Shown: positions 1 to 7,819, counted from the stretch's first letter. The stretch is 64,000 bases of DNA from Prevotella sp. HUN102 (GCF_000688375.1 NZ_JIAF01000003.1:124001-188000), one strand, 5' to 3'. A program made the numbers and translations. The notes: a model not told the origin generated them from the letters alone.

Positions 1-1
1 T

Positions 2-484
2 TCGAGCGGTTGTGCCGGAGGTGCCGACACAAGTCTCGAAATGCTCGACGTGGTGGTGGCGGAAGAGTGTGTCTACCACGACGCTTACTGTGGCGACGAG
101 CAGCAGTTCGGACAGATTATGGGAATGCCGGCACGCTACAAAGCCTCCCGGGAACTCATAGAAAAGGCACTCTTGCTGAATAATAGCGAGGCAGATATAA
201 AGATGAATGTGAGGGCCGGACTTACCGTCAGCGGCGAATGGTTCGTGAACCGCAAGGAAAAGATGCAGTCTATTATGGACAAATTCCCCGACGCCACGGC
301 CGTTGATATGGAAAGCTGCTCCATTGCGCAGGTCTGCCACATCTACAATGTGCCTTTCGTGTCGTTCCGTGTCATCAGCGACGTGCCCCTGAAAGACACC
401 AATGCCAGCCAGTATTACGACTTCTGGAGCCGCGCGGCAGAAGGAAGTTTCGAGGTTACAAGGCACTTCATTCAGTCCTTATAA
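2..484 (+). CDS. mtnN: 5'-methylthioadenosine/S-adenosylhomocysteine nucleosidase (5' end outside window)
   Basis: Cytosolic enzyme that hydrolyses methylthioadenosine and S-adenosylhomocysteine to adenine plus the thioribose or S-ribosylhomocysteine. The frame is open from base 2, so the start and roughly the first third of the protein lie upstream of the window; 160 residues are visible. They include the SGCAGGAD nucleoside-site region, the VDMES block carrying the conserved active-site Glu, and RVISDV carrying the general-acid Asp (Asp197 in the E. coli enzyme). luxS follows after 77 nt on the same strand, and its enzyme consumes one product of this one, so the pair forms the SAH-recycling step. 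Family assignment is firm. Confidence 0.93.
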   Translation, partial: SSGCAGGADTSLEMLDVVVAEECVYHDAYCGDEQQFGQIMGMPARYKASRELIEKALLLNNSEADIKMNVRAGLTVSGEWFVNRKEKMQSIMDKFPDATAVDMESCSIAQVCHIYNVPFVSFRVISDVPLKDTNASQYYDFWSRAAEGSFEVTRHFIQSL

Positions 485-561
485 CATCCCTCCTCCGAAT
501 TGAAAGGAGAGCCGCACCCCGATTTTGAGATTTAAACATACAGACAAAGATTTTTTAAGAT

Positions 562-1050
562 ATGGACAAGATACCTTCGTTTACCATCGACCACCTCAAG
601 CTGAAGCGTGGCATCTATGTGAGCCGGCAAGACAGCGTGGGCGGCGAAGTGATAACCACTTTCGACATTCGTATGAAAGAGCCGAACCGTGAGCCTGCGC
701 TGCACATCGGTGCGCTGCACGCCATAGAGCATCTGGCTGCCACCTATCTCCGCAACGACGGGGAATGGAAAGACAGCGTGATCTACTGGGGACCGATGGG
801 CTGCCTGACGGGCAATTACCTTATCCTCCGCGGCGATTTGCAGTCGTCGGACATCGTGAGCCTGATGCGAAAGACCTTTGAGTTTGTTGCCGACTTCGAG
901 GGCGAGATACCCGGTGCACAGCCGAAGGACTGCGGAAACTATCTGCTCCACGACCTCCCGATGGCAAAATGGGAGGCGAGAAAGTATCTCGACGAAGTGC
1001 TGAACCGAATCACGGACGAGAACCTTATTTATCCTACGAAGGAAGAGTAG
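562..1050 (+). CDS. luxS: S-ribosylhomocysteine lyase LuxS
   Basis: Converts S-ribosylhomocysteine to homocysteine and DPD, the precursor of autoinducer-2. The 162 residues match the usual LuxS length. The metal site is visible as H53-A-I-E-H57 (HxxEH) plus C124 in DCGNY, and C81 in GPMGC corresponds to the catalytic Cys84 of characterised LuxS. The gene follows the MTA/SAH nucleosidase gene on the same strand, giving the complete two-step SAH detoxification. A strong hairpin terminator lies downstream. Whether AI-2 acts as a signal here cannot be told from sequence. Confidence 0.97.
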   Translation: MDKIPSFTIDHLKLKRGIYVSRQDSVGGEVITTFDIRMKEPNREPALHIGALHAIEHLAATYLRNDGEWKDSVIYWGPMGCLTGNYLILRGDLQSSDIVSLMRKTFEFVADFEGEIPGAQPKDCGNYLLHDLPMAKWEARKYLDEVLNRITDENLIYPTKEE

Positions 1051-1078
1051 GAAATAAAAAAGCGGAAAAGACAGAAAA

Positions 1079-1104
1079 CCGAGTTCGGATAAGTACGAAC
1101 TCGG
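1079..1104 (+). repeat. CCGAGTTCG inverted repeat
   Basis: CCGAGTTCG at 1079-1087 and CGAACTCGG at 1096-1104 form a 9-bp stem just after luxS. The same word recurs at 35592, 56287-56313 (again as an inverted pair) and 59817, always between genes. Confidence 0.6.
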
Positions 1105-1132
1105 AATACAGAAGACGGAACGACGCACAGAG

Positions 1133-1172
1133 AAGCGCAATGTCATACCATATTTGGCATTGCGCTTTTCCT
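1133..1172 (+). terminator. Intrinsic terminator after luxS
   Basis: AAGCGCAATG (1133-1142) pairs with CATTGCGCTT (1158-1167), a 10-bp stem with a 15-nt loop, followed by TTTCCTGTTTC on the plus strand. It probably ends the nucleosidase-luxS transcript. Confidence 0.75.
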
Positions 1173-1266
1173 GTTTCTCAGTCTTTACAAATTCCCTGTA
1201 CCCCCTGCAGTCTGTCCGTCTGTGAACTTTCATCTCTGAACTTGGAGATAATCCGAAGTCTGATAC

Positions 1267-1596
1267 CTATTCGTTGCCCCGAATCATTGTAATCGTCATC
1301 TTGAAGGGCTGATTGGCCTTGACGGAATGGCGTGCACCACTGGGAATAACATAGCTTTCGCCTTGTTTAATGTTGTAAACAATGCCTTCTACGGTAAGTT
1401 CCATTTCGCCGTCGAACACGGACAGGAGCGCATCGAACGGAGCGAAATGCTCTGAAAGTCCCTGACCTGCATCGAAACTGAAGAGCGTTACGCTGCCTGC
1501 ATTGTTGTGGATGATTTCCTTGCTGATTACTCCGTCTTCGGCATAGTCAATCACGTTGCTCATATTAAAAACTTTTCCTTTCTCAAACTTTTCCAT
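1267..1596 (-). CDS. Small cupin-domain protein
   Basis: A 109-residue single-domain cupin starting MEKFEKGKV. Cupin motif 1 is recognisable as the H-F-A-P-F-D stretch after GQGLSE, and motif 2 as IPSGARHSV near residues 85-95. Such proteins are small beta-barrels that usually bind a metal through the His residues; many are of unknown function or act as sugar or oxalate binders. A longer reading with a 12-residue N-terminal extension is possible, but the MEK start gives the usual cupin length. It stands alone, with divergent spacer upstream, so context gives no pathway. No catalytic role can be assigned. Confidence 0.82.
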   Translation of the reverse strand: MEKFEKGKVFNMSNVIDYAEDGVISKEIIHNNAGSVTLFSFDAGQGLSEHFAPFDALLSVFDGEMELTVEGIVYNIKQGESYVIPSGARHSVKANQPFKMTITMIRGNE

Positions 1597-1794
1597 ATAT
1601 ATAATTATTGTGTTATAATTGTTGTTGATCACAATGCAATGTGCAAATTCAGTGCCATTGGGCAGACGGGCCTAAAAGTGGTAACAAATGTTTCCCTTTA
1701 GTCGTTCGGGAAAGTGAAAAGCGCAAAAAGAGCAATATTGTTCTGCGTTTTGGATAATCCTGAATAATCATTACAAATCGACTGACAGATAAGT

Positions 1795-1935
1795 ATTTTA
1801 TGATTTGTAAATATCTGAAAATCAATCGTTATTATATCCGTTTTCAATTTTGCGAAGAATGCAATCCATTCTTCGCAAAAACGCATTGCAATCTTGCGAA
1901 GATTGTGCGCCATTCTTCGGTCAGTTGCAAATCGT
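1795..1935 (-). repeat. R1 double-hairpin dispersed element, copy 1
   Basis: Read on the minus strand it matches the copy at 46150-46288 almost end to end: GACCGAAGAATGG, a hairpin partner ACAATCTTCGCA, then TGCGAAGAATGG facing TGCATTCTTCGCA, then a tail with GATTTTCAG and TTTACAAAT. The conserved blocks are the stem arms, and the differences fall between them, so this is structural rather than coding conservation. Confidence 0.75.
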
Positions 1936-2149
1936 GCTTTGGAAGCCTGAAATGACAGTTTAATCACAAAAAGTTATTCTCATCTAACTTCTCGATGAAG
2001 TGGATTTCTTAAAGGACGACTATTTACCTATTAAGCAGCTTTACCTGTCGCCTTATGTCTTGCAAGCTCTTGCTTACCCATTCTCCAACTGTTTTTTGCA
2101 TATTGATTAGAAAAAACACTTCAAAATGTTAAATTCAGGAGGCTGACGA

Positions 2150-2180
2150 TTGGTAATTGTAATTATTACATTATATTTGC
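2150..2180 (+). promoter_or_regulatory. Promoter with internal palindrome, DUF417 gene
   Basis: TTG at 2150-2152, 19 nt, TATATTTGC at 2172-2180 fits the Bacteroidota promoter form. The spacer contains the perfect palindrome TGTAATTATTACA (2158-2170), directly beside the -7 element, a position from which a bound repressor would block RNA polymerase. Confidence 0.65.
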
Positions 2181-2251
2181 ACGTGGAAACTAAAAGAGGA
2201 ACATTAAGGATAACCCTCTTGCATAATATAAACAAAAATAGAACAAGAATT

Positions 2252-2836
2252 ATGATCAAACAATTATCAGCTTTAGTAGACTGGGTGCTGCGTTTTTCGG
2301 CTTCTCTCTCCGGTATCGGCGTCCACCTCATCCGTGTAGCCATCCTCGTGATTTTCGTATGGATTGGCGGTCTGAAAGTTTTCAACTATGAGGCCGAAGG
2401 CATCGTTCCCTTCGTTGCCAACAGTCCGTTTATGAGTTTCTTTTACAGCAAGGAAGCTCCTGAATATAAGGACTATAAGCTGAAGGAAGGCGAGTTTGAC
2501 GTGAAGAAGCACGAATGGCACGAGGACAACAACACATACGTATTCTCAAAGGGCTTGGGTGCAGCCATCGTTACTTTCGGTGTGCTTGCCTTCTTGGGCA
2601 TCTGGTGGCCGAAGGTAGGTTTCGTAGGCTCCGGACTGGTGTTCATTATGACGCTCGGGACGCTCTCCTTCCTCGTAACGACGCCCGAATGCTGGGTGCC
2701 CGACTTAGGAAGCGGCGAGCACGGATTCCCGTTGCTCTCCGGTGCAGGCCGACTCGTCATCAAGGACACCTGTATTCTGGCAGGTGCGGTAGTAACGCTT
2801 GCCGACTGTGCAAAGCGCATTCTGAAAAAGAACTAA
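2252..2836 (+). CDS. DUF417 family inner-membrane protein (YkgB/RclC-like)
   Basis: 194 residues starting MIKQLSALVDW. About four hydrophobic segments are visible: residues about 20-38 (LIRVAILVIFVWIGGLKVF), about 100-115, about 122-142 and a weaker one near 170-185. The order VWIGGLKFxxYEAxGIxPFVxNSPxMSFxY at the N-terminus is the DUF417 signature. The E. coli member RclC belongs to the reactive-chlorine resistance operon, but the biochemical role is unknown. This copy has a roughly 30-residue charged insert (about 68-95) between the first and second membrane segments. It is transcribed alone from a promoter that overlaps a palindrome, and ends in a terminator, so it is likely regulated individually. 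Confidence 0.85.
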   Translation: MIKQLSALVDWVLRFSASLSGIGVHLIRVAILVIFVWIGGLKVFNYEAEGIVPFVANSPFMSFFYSKEAPEYKDYKLKEGEFDVKKHEWHEDNNTYVFSKGLGAAIVTFGVLAFLGIWWPKVGFVGSGLVFIMTLGTLSFLVTTPECWVPDLGSGEHGFPLLSGAGRLVIKDTCILAGAVVTLADCAKRILKKN

Positions 2837-2856
2837 CGCCCGACTGCCGGCACAGG

Positions 2857-2935
2857 CACGGCAGCGACACGCAAACACCACAACGCTCCATACATCAATA
2901 CGAATGTATGGAGCGTTTGCTTTTGCGAATATTAC
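2857..2935 (+). terminator. Terminator after DUF417 gene; left copy of an 80-bp direct repeat
   Basis: AACGCTCCATACAT (2882-2895) pairs with ATGTATGGAGCGTT (2904-2917), 14 bp, followed by TGCTTTTGC. The hairpin and about 40 nt of its flanks are nearly identical to 4297-4376, exactly 1440 bp away. Confidence 0.85.
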
Positions 2936-3025
2936 CCGTCTAATCAGCATAAAAGTTAAAAATGATAGAAAAATAGAATGGTAATAAATATTTATTACTA
3001 ACTTTGTGGTTAATAAAATTTTCTT

Positions 3026-3895
3026 ATGATAAAACAGAATATCATAGAATTTGATACCACAGACAGGGCACAATGGCTAAAATTGATTGTGGAATCGCAT
3101 TTGAAATATAATACTTCGGGAAATAAAAGAAAAGTATATATTTCATTTAATAATTCTGTTGTAAAATCAAAACTGACTCCAATGCACCTCGTTACATTGG
3201 CGTGTCTGATACAACATCTTACCGACAAAGGTTGGCAAGCGCATTTATACTATAATAATCATAGTGTAGACAATTACATCTACAATGATTTAAACTTCTC
3301 AGCCTATTGGAAAGGAGGGCAGCAGCACGTTGAAGCACAAGAGTCTGACAATGTATTTAACCTCTGGAGAATAATTGATTCTGAAAAGGATTCATACGCA
3401 ATAAACATAGAAAAGTACTTTAAGAACACTTACTTCCGAGATAAGGACTTGAGTGCCGTACACCTGAGTCTGGTAGAGGCTTTCTATAACGTCTTCGACC
3501 ACGCTTCAGCAAACAACAATGCCTTTTCGCTCATTATGTATGACAAAGAAAATAAGACACTGCGAGCTGCTATTGCAGACTTTGGAATAGGCATTACAAA
3601 ATCTGTGAGGAATTTCGATGCAACGATAGTAAAAGACACTGATGCCTTGCTGAAAGCCATTGAAAACAACTTCACAGTAGGATCCACCGACAGAAACAAG
3701 GGGAAAGGGCTGGACAACATACTCTCCTGTGCGGATACCGCAAGAATTTATAGCGGGAATGCATTGCTTTATGCAAATGAAGAAAGCAGAAAAGCGTATG
3801 AAACAGATGCCTGTTTTCCGGGAACACTGGTTTATTTCGAGGTAGACCTGTCAAAAATGGAGGAAGAGGAAATCCTTGAAGAATTTGAACTTTAA
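3026..3895 (+). CDS. GHKL-type ATPase with N-terminal STAS-like region
   Basis: 289 residues. The C-terminal half is a histidine-kinase/anti-sigma type ATP-binding domain: N-box LVEAFYNVFDHA (about 151-162), G1 box ADFGIG (about 188-193), G2 box GKGLDNI (about 228-234). There is no phosphoacceptor H-box or membrane segment, so it is not a classical sensor kinase. Residues about 35-90 (KVYISF...LACLIQHL) look like an alpha/beta STAS-type region. The next gene encodes a DUF4325 STAS-like protein, so the pair resembles a partner-switching module (kinase/anti-factor plus antagonist). Codon and base use is clearly more A+T-rich than in the neighbours. No sigma factor or phosphatase is adjacent. 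The target is unknown. Confidence 0.78.
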   Translation: MIKQNIIEFDTTDRAQWLKLIVESHLKYNTSGNKRKVYISFNNSVVKSKLTPMHLVTLACLIQHLTDKGWQAHLYYNNHSVDNYIYNDLNFSAYWKGGQQHVEAQESDNVFNLWRIIDSEKDSYAINIEKYFKNTYFRDKDLSAVHLSLVEAFYNVFDHASANNNAFSLIMYDKENKTLRAAIADFGIGITKSVRNFDATIVKDTDALLKAIENNFTVGSTDRNKGKGLDNILSCADTARIYSGNALLYANEESRKAYETDACFPGTLVYFEVDLSKMEEEEILEEFEL

Positions 3896-3956
3896 GTATA
3901 ATATTGAGAATTATACGAAAAAATGAAACTTAAATATAGCATTAATACATTATATT

Positions 3957-4238
3957 ATGTGTACTATTAATATTAACGAGGTGTTAAACACCAAAGGCAA
4001 CCTGCCTGATGCCGGAAAGGTGCTTTACGAAATGCTTATAAAAGCCATCAACAAAGGTGAAAAAGTAACGGCAAATATGGAAGAAGTGAGTTCCCTGCCT
4101 TCAATATTTCTTAATGTATCATTAGGAAAGATAATCGATGAATACGGAATTGAAACTTTAAAAAAGCATATCCAGTTCGTCAAGATTACAAAATCACAGG
4201 CTTTACGGCTAAAAGACTACTTGGAAAGATACAACTAA
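3957..4238 (+). CDS. DUF4325 STAS-like protein
   Basis: 93 residues, no signal or membrane segment. The pattern KVTANMEEVSSLPSIFLNVSLGKII (about 38-62, quoted in parts: KVTANMEEV, SSLPSIFLNV, SLGKII) is typical of DUF4325, in which an alternating hydrophobic strand is followed by a Ser/Thr-rich turn and a helix, as in anti-sigma-factor antagonists. A Ser in the S-S-L-P turn is at the place where STAS antagonists are phosphorylated, but phosphorylation here is only inference. It lies 61 nt after the GHKL gene on the same strand and is followed by a terminator, so the two form a closed transcription unit. Confidence 0.7.
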   Translation: MCTININEVLNTKGNLPDAGKVLYEMLIKAINKGEKVTANMEEVSSLPSIFLNVSLGKIIDEYGIETLKKHIQFVKITKSQALRLKDYLERYN

Positions 4239-4296
4239 GGGACTGGCTTGCTGTTTATTCTATCCAACTAAACAAAGAAAATAATTTTGCCAAAAG

Positions 4297-4376
4297 CACG
4301 GCAACGACACAAAAATATCACAACGCTCCATACATTCATTCTGATGTATGGAGCGTTTGCTTTTTACGGATATTGC
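4297..4376 (+). terminator. Terminator after DUF4325 gene; right copy of the 80-bp direct repeat
   Basis: AACGCTCCATACAT (4322-4335) and ATGTATGGAGCGTT (4344-4357) with TGCTTTTTACGG downstream; the stem is identical to the left copy at 2882-2917, and the flanks CACGGCARCGACAC and CGRATATTRC also match. Only the 8-nt loops differ clearly. Confidence 0.85.
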
Positions 4377-4468
4377 ACTAAAAGAAAAAAAGAATTTATT
4401 TTACTGCATAAATCTTATATTTATTTCGCAATAGGAAATACATTAATCTTTCATCTATACATATATAT

Positions 4469-4499
4469 AAAGGTCTTTGCATTGCTGCAAAGACCTTTT
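4469..4499 (+). terminator. Orphan intrinsic-terminator hairpin
   Basis: AAAGGTCTTTGCA (4469-4481) pairs with TGCAAAGACCTTT (4486-4498), 13 bp, 4-nt loop, ending in Ts. It lies between the DUF4325 terminator and hcp, with no gene of its own, and may serve hcp read-through or a short RNA. Confidence 0.55.
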
Positions 4500-4763
4500 C
4501 CGTTTCAAAAAATCGGGGGATTCAGGAGTTAAGGAGAGAAGAGGGGAAGAGGTTTTCAGGAGTTAAGGAAGTTAAAGGGAGTGAGGACAACGGCTCGATT
4601 TTCAGGGCTTTCCATTTTTATGGAGTTAAAGAAGTGAAAGGAGTTAGAGGGAGTTAAGACAACAGCTTGAGAGACTATCTCTCTTCTCACATTTTCCTTT
4701 TCACATTTTCCTTTTCACATTTCCCATCTCCCATCTTCCGTTTCCCATTCTTGAGCGTTGGCT

Positions 4764-6416
4764 TTATCCCACCATCTTCTTGAGGTCTTCCTCAACAGTT
4801 GTGATGCCGCCGAGACCGAAGTTCTCTACCAGTACGTTCAGCACGCCGGGAGAAACGAAGGCAGGGAGCGTGGGACCGATATGGATATTCTTGATGCCGA
4901 GATGCAGCAGGGCGAGAAGAACGATGACAGCCTTCTGCTCGTACCAAGCAATATTGAACTCAATAGGAAGTTCGTTGATGTCGTTTGCGCCGAAGATTTC
5001 CTTCAGCTTCAGCGCAACTACCGCCCAAGAGTATGAGTCGTTGCACTGTCCGGCATCGAGCACGCGTGGAATGCCGTTGATGTCGCCGAGATTCAGCTTG
5101 TTGTACTTGAATTTCGCACAGCCGCTCGTGAGGATTACGGTGTCCTTCGGCAACTGTTCTGCAAACTCCGTGTAGTAGTTGCGGCTCTTCTGACGACCGT
5201 CGCAGCCACTCATCACGATGAACTTACGGATGGCACCGGTCTTCACGGCCTCAACCACCTTGTCGGCAAGGGCAAATACCTGTGCGTGGGCAAATCCTCC
5301 AACGATTTCTCCCTGCTCAATGGCAGTAGGAGGCTGACAGGTTTTAGCCTGTTCTATGATGGCAGAGAAGTCCTTCCGGCCGTCGGCATCGGCCTTTACG
5401 TGCTTCCATCCCGGGAAACCTGCGGCGTTGGTGGTATATACACGGTCGGCATAGTTGGCATTTGGAGCCGGAGGAACGATGCAGTTCGTGGTGAAAACAA
5501 TCGGACCGTTGAACGTTGCGAATTCTTCCTTCTGCTTCCACCAAGCGTTGCCGTAGTTGCCTACGAGGTGCTTGTACTTCTTCAACTGTGGATAGTAGTG
5601 AGCCGGAAGCATTTCGCCGTGCGTATATACGTCCACGCCGGTGCCCTCGGTCTGCTCCAGAAGCTGCTCAATGTCGCGGAGGTCGTGGCCCGAAATCAGG
5701 ATGCCCGGATTCCTGCCCACGCCGATGTTCACCTTTGTAAGCTCCGGATTGCCGTAGGCCGACGTGTTTGCGCCGTCGAGCAGGGCCATCACATCAACGC
5801 CATACTTGCCGGTTTCGAGAACGGTGTTCAGCAGCGTGTCCATATCGGCGTCGGGATCGGACACAACGGAGAGTGCCTTCTCTATGAATGCAATGATTTC
5901 GTCGTTTCGCTTATCGAGACGTGCGGCGTGCTCATAGTAGGCAGCCATACCCTTCAGACCGAGCACGGTGAGTTCCTTCAGCGAACGGAGGTCTTCGTTC
6001 TCGGTGCGCATAACGCCCGTGCGATAGCCTTCAGCCTCGTAGTCAGCCTTTTCCCCACTCCATTTTACTTCCTGATAATCAGGCAATGCCACACCGTTTG
6101 CGGCAGCGAGTGCGAGCAGTTCCTTCTTCAGGGCAACGCCTTCGTCCACCTTGTTCAGTATAGCCTGATCGTCAAAGTTTGCATTGGTAATCGTGATGAA
6201 GAGAGATTCCACTATGTAGTCGCCCACTTTCCGGTCCGTAGCCACGCCTGCGCTGCGCAATGCGTCGGCAATCGCACCGATTCCACGGGTTACTCCGAGC
6301 AGCAAGTCCTGCCATCGGCTCGTGTCCGCCTTCTTTCCGCAAACTCCCTGAATGGTGCATCCTGTGCCCTTAGCTGTTTCCTGACACTGGAAACAAAACA
6401 TTTTGTTTTCTGCCAT
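4764..6416 (-). CDS. hcp: Hybrid cluster protein (hydroxylamine reductase / NO-stress enzyme)
   Basis: 550 residues from MAENKMFC. The N-terminal cysteines C8-x2-C11-x8-C20-x5-C26 have the class I spacing found in anaerobes, which holds a cubane [4Fe-4S] cluster. The hybrid-cluster region is seen in [25 protein letters not shown], and the C-terminal [23 protein letters not shown] and [17 protein letters not shown] blocks. Hcp proteins act on NO and hydroxylamine in the cytosol under nitrosative stress. No hcr reductase gene is adjacent, as is usual for class I. The promoter (6457-6465) has no TTG element, but a perfect palindrome sits about 40 nt upstream of the expected start, suggesting activation by a CRP/FNR-type regulator. 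Confidence 0.95.
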   Translation of the reverse strand: MAENKMFCFQCQETAKGTGCTIQGVCGKKADTSRWQDLLLGVTRGIGAIADALRSAGVATDRKVGDYIVESLFITITNANFDDQAILNKVDEGVALKKELLALAAANGVALPDYQEVKWSGEKADYEAEGYRTGVMRTENEDLRSLKELTVLGLKGMAAYYEHAARLDKRNDEIIAFIEKALSVVSDPDADMDTLLNTVLETGKYGVDVMALLDGANTSAYGNPELTKVNIGVGRNPGILISGHDLRDIEQLLEQTEGTGVDVYTHGEMLPAHYYPQLKKYKHLVGNYGNAWWKQKEEFATFNGPIVFTTNCIVPPAPNANYADRVYTTNAAGFPGWKHVKADADGRKDFSAIIEQAKTCQPPTAIEQGEIVGGFAHAQVFALADKVVEAVKTGAIRKFIVMSGCDGRQKSRNYYTEFAEQLPKDTVILTSGCAKFKYNKLNLGDINGIPRVLDAGQCNDSYSWAVVALKLKEIFGANDINELPIEFNIAWYEQKAVIVLLALLHLGIKNIHIGPTLPAFVSPGVLNVLVENFGLGGITTVEEDLKKMVG

Positions 6417-6456
6417 AATATCTTTGTATTTTAATGCTTGTAATATTTTTATGGGT

Positions 6457-6501
6457 GCAAAGATATTTCTTTGCGTTTCCGCGGAAGGTAACATTTGTTA
6501 C
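6457..6501 (-). promoter_or_regulatory. hcp promoter and candidate CRP/FNR-family site
   Basis: On the minus strand TATCTTTGC (6465 to 6457) is the -7 element. The palindrome GTAACATTTGTTAC (6488-6501) is centred about 30 nt upstream of it, close to -41 from the expected start, the usual spot for a class II activator. No TTG lies at the -33 position, which fits dependence on an activator. The identity of the regulator is inference. Confidence 0.6.
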
Positions 6502-6604
6502 TCACAGGTAGTTAATGTTGGTTAAAGCCTCCGTTTCGATAGAAATCCACCCTCTCCGTTCAGCAGAAAAACCACCTTTTCACGCAGGCAAACAACGACG
6601 ATTT

Positions 6605-6735
6605 TCAAATGTCCGATAAATGCAAAACATTCTTCGCACACTTGCAGCGCATTCTTGCGAAGATTGGACTGCATTCTTCGCAAGAATGGAAATTAATTCT
6701 TAAATATTTGATTATCAGTAAATTATCAAACACTA
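6605..6735 (+). repeat. R1 double-hairpin dispersed element, copy 2
   Basis: Aligns over its full length with copy 7 (46150-46288): CATTCTTCGCACACTTGCA, then TGCGAAGATTGG facing TGCATTCTTCGCA, then the tail TTGATTATCAGTAAATTATC. It lies between the hcp promoter and the 3' end of the next minus-strand gene. Confidence 0.75.
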
Positions 6736-6750
6736 ACAAATCATATCAAA

Positions 6751-6796
6751 AATGCCCTCAAAGCTGTTTCGCTTTGAGGGCATTCTGCCTTTTTTT
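6751..6796. terminator. Terminator of the 6829-7650 gene
   Basis: AATGCCCTCAAAGC (6751-6764) pairs with GCTTTGAGGGCATT (6771-6784), 14 bp with a 6-nt loop. Ts follow on both strands, so it can work in both directions; it lies directly after the minus-strand gene that ends at 6829. Confidence 0.8.
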
Positions 6797-6828
6797 ATTA
6801 TTTCAGACTTATCGTCTTGATCCAGATT

Positions 6829-7650
6829 TTAGAAATCATCTTCATCCGATACATCCCCTGGCTGTATGTCGAGGTCGTCAGGATTGGTGTCGAATGTGGT
6901 TCTGTAACTTTCTTCCGTGAGTTTGTCCTCATCGAAATCGTCGTCGTCATCGTCATCACGGTCGCGTTCGTCGTCGTCCGGGAGGTCGTCAAGTTCGCCG
7001 TCGTCGTCGAGCAGCACCTTCTGAATCTTCATCAGTTCCTCATCGTCAGGCTCGTCGTCGAATGCTGAATGGTCTATCTGTGGCTTCTCCTTCACGAAGA
7101 TAGCCTCTGTCCAAGTGCCCTTTACGATTTCGAGCACCTCGTATCCGTCTGCCGTTTTCTTGTCGTACAAGCCGCCGGACTTCTTCAGGCGTTCAGTAGG
7201 CAGCGTGGTAGTGGACACATCGAAAGCACTCTGAATAATATCCTGAACATTGCGTGGCAGACTCTCCCAGCCACCTCCGAAGTTGCGTTCCAGCACTTCC
7301 ACGAGCTTCTGGGCCGAAATGTGGTGGATATTGTCTTTCGTGAGGTCGGTAATGCGCACGATGGGCTTCTTCTTGATCGCCCATTTCGTAACGGTGCTGT
7401 CGTTCAGGCGCACCTGACCCACCTTGCAACCTCTGTCTTCGTATTTCTTTATTACCTCGGGCTTGTCTATCTTCACTTCCTCAATGGTAAAGGCACTCTT
7501 TATGATTTCGATATATCTGCGTTCGTTATCCCTGAGGTCGGCATCGCGCTCGGCCTGCGCCCACAAACGGAAAATATCATTTTCCTGCACTTCCCATACA
7601 TTGCTCTTTGTCAAATTCTTCAAAGATAGTCCTTGTCCTTGCTTCTTCAT
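6829..7650 (-). CDS. Conserved-looking unknown protein with a very acidic C-terminal tail
   Basis: 273 residues, predicted cytosolic, no known domain recognised. Residues 1-190 are mixed alpha/beta with a positively charged, RNA- or DNA-binding-like composition (DKKTADGYEVLEIVKGTWTE and similar, read in parts). Residues about 205-273 are extremely acidic, including a run of eight Asp residues near 235-245 and the ending DVSDEDDF. Such tails often act as nucleic-acid mimics or autoinhibitory segments, but that is inference. It has its own promoter (TTG, 20 nt, TAATTTTGC at 7740 to 7709 on the minus strand) and terminator, so it is monocistronic. Real expression is likely; function unknown. Confidence 0.8.
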   Translation of the reverse strand: MKKQGQGLSLKNLTKSNVWEVQENDIFRLWAQAERDADLRDNERRYIEIIKSAFTIEEVKIDKPEVIKKYEDRGCKVGQVRLNDSTVTKWAIKKKPIVRITDLTKDNIHHISAQKLVEVLERNFGGGWESLPRNVQDIIQSAFDVSTTTLPTERLKKSGGLYDKKTADGYEVLEIVKGTWTEAIFVKEKPQIDHSAFDDEPDDEELMKIQKVLLDDDGELDDLPDDDERDRDDDDDDDFDEDKLTEESYRTTFDTNPDDLDIQPGDVSDEDDF

Positions 7651-7708
7651 ATACTTTCCAGTTCTAACTTTTTATGTCGTCTGCCGAAATTCTGATTCGG
7701 AAAACGAT

Positions 7709-7740
7709 GCAAAATTAAGTACAATTGTCTTAACTTCCAA
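7709..7740 (-). promoter_or_regulatory. Promoter of the acidic-tail protein
   Basis: On the minus strand TTG (7740-7738), 20 nt, TAATTTTGC (7717-7709); the ATG is at 7650, giving a leader of about 50 nt. Confidence 0.65.
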
Positions 7741-7810
7741 ACATTTTACAGAAAAAAAGCATCGTCGGAAAAAAACAAACGCATTACCTTCTTTTACGGA
7801 ATAGTTTTAG

Positions 7811-7819
7811 TATCTTTGC
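7811..7819 (+). promoter_or_regulatory. -7 element TATCTTTGC before rarA
   Basis: A perfect TATCTTTGC, with no clear -33 word. The transcript would start near 7826, upstream of both possible rarA starts (7872 and 7935). Confidence 0.5.

Larger units (their letters stand above)
1597..2251. other. 655-nt divergent spacer with an R1 element and a promoter
   Basis: Between the divergent cupin and DUF417 genes. It holds an R1 double-hairpin element in reverse orientation (about 1795-1935) and the DUF417 promoter at its right end. A short open stretch at about 1987-2110 could be coding debris but is too short to identify. Confidence 0.6.
4239..4763. other. 525-nt spacer: two terminators and R4/R5 arrays
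   Basis: After the right-hand terminator copy (4297-4376) and an orphan hairpin (4469-4499) come two tandem versions of a purine-rich segment built on GGAGTTAAGG...GACAACRGCT (about 4519-4600 and 4620-4670), then a pyrimidine-rich array of CACATTTTCC and TTTCCCAT words (about 4685-4750) directly at the 3' end of hcp. No gene is supportable. Confidence 0.6.
6417..6828. other. 412-nt spacer: hcp promoter, R1 element, bidirectional terminator
   Basis: Holds the hcp control region, R1 copy 2 (about 6605-6735) and the terminator at 6751-6784. No further gene is visible. Confidence 0.6.

Noticed and set aside
1698..1967. 89-codon minus-strand frame whose peptide resembles that of 46098-46289
   Set aside because: The similarity (FATDRRM...CEEWxAFFA) comes from R1 repeat DNA. 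Nucleotide differences fall in loops regardless of codon position, and no start or promoter is shared.
1987..2110. About 40 codons (LDEVDFLKDDYLPIKQLYLS) before the DUF417 promoter
   Set aside because: Protein-like composition but no start, bounded by stops, and too short to identify; perhaps debris.
3923..3967. 14-codon frame between the GHKL and DUF4325 genes
   Set aside because: Too short, A+T-rich and overlapping the start of the next gene; no support for translation.
4287..4532. 81-codon frame after the DUF4325 gene
   Set aside because: Covers the terminator copy and orphan hairpin; no domain.
5286..6434. 382-codon open frame on the plus strand opposite hcp
   Set aside because: Antisense to a complete hcp gene; composition mirrors the hcp codons and shows no domain.
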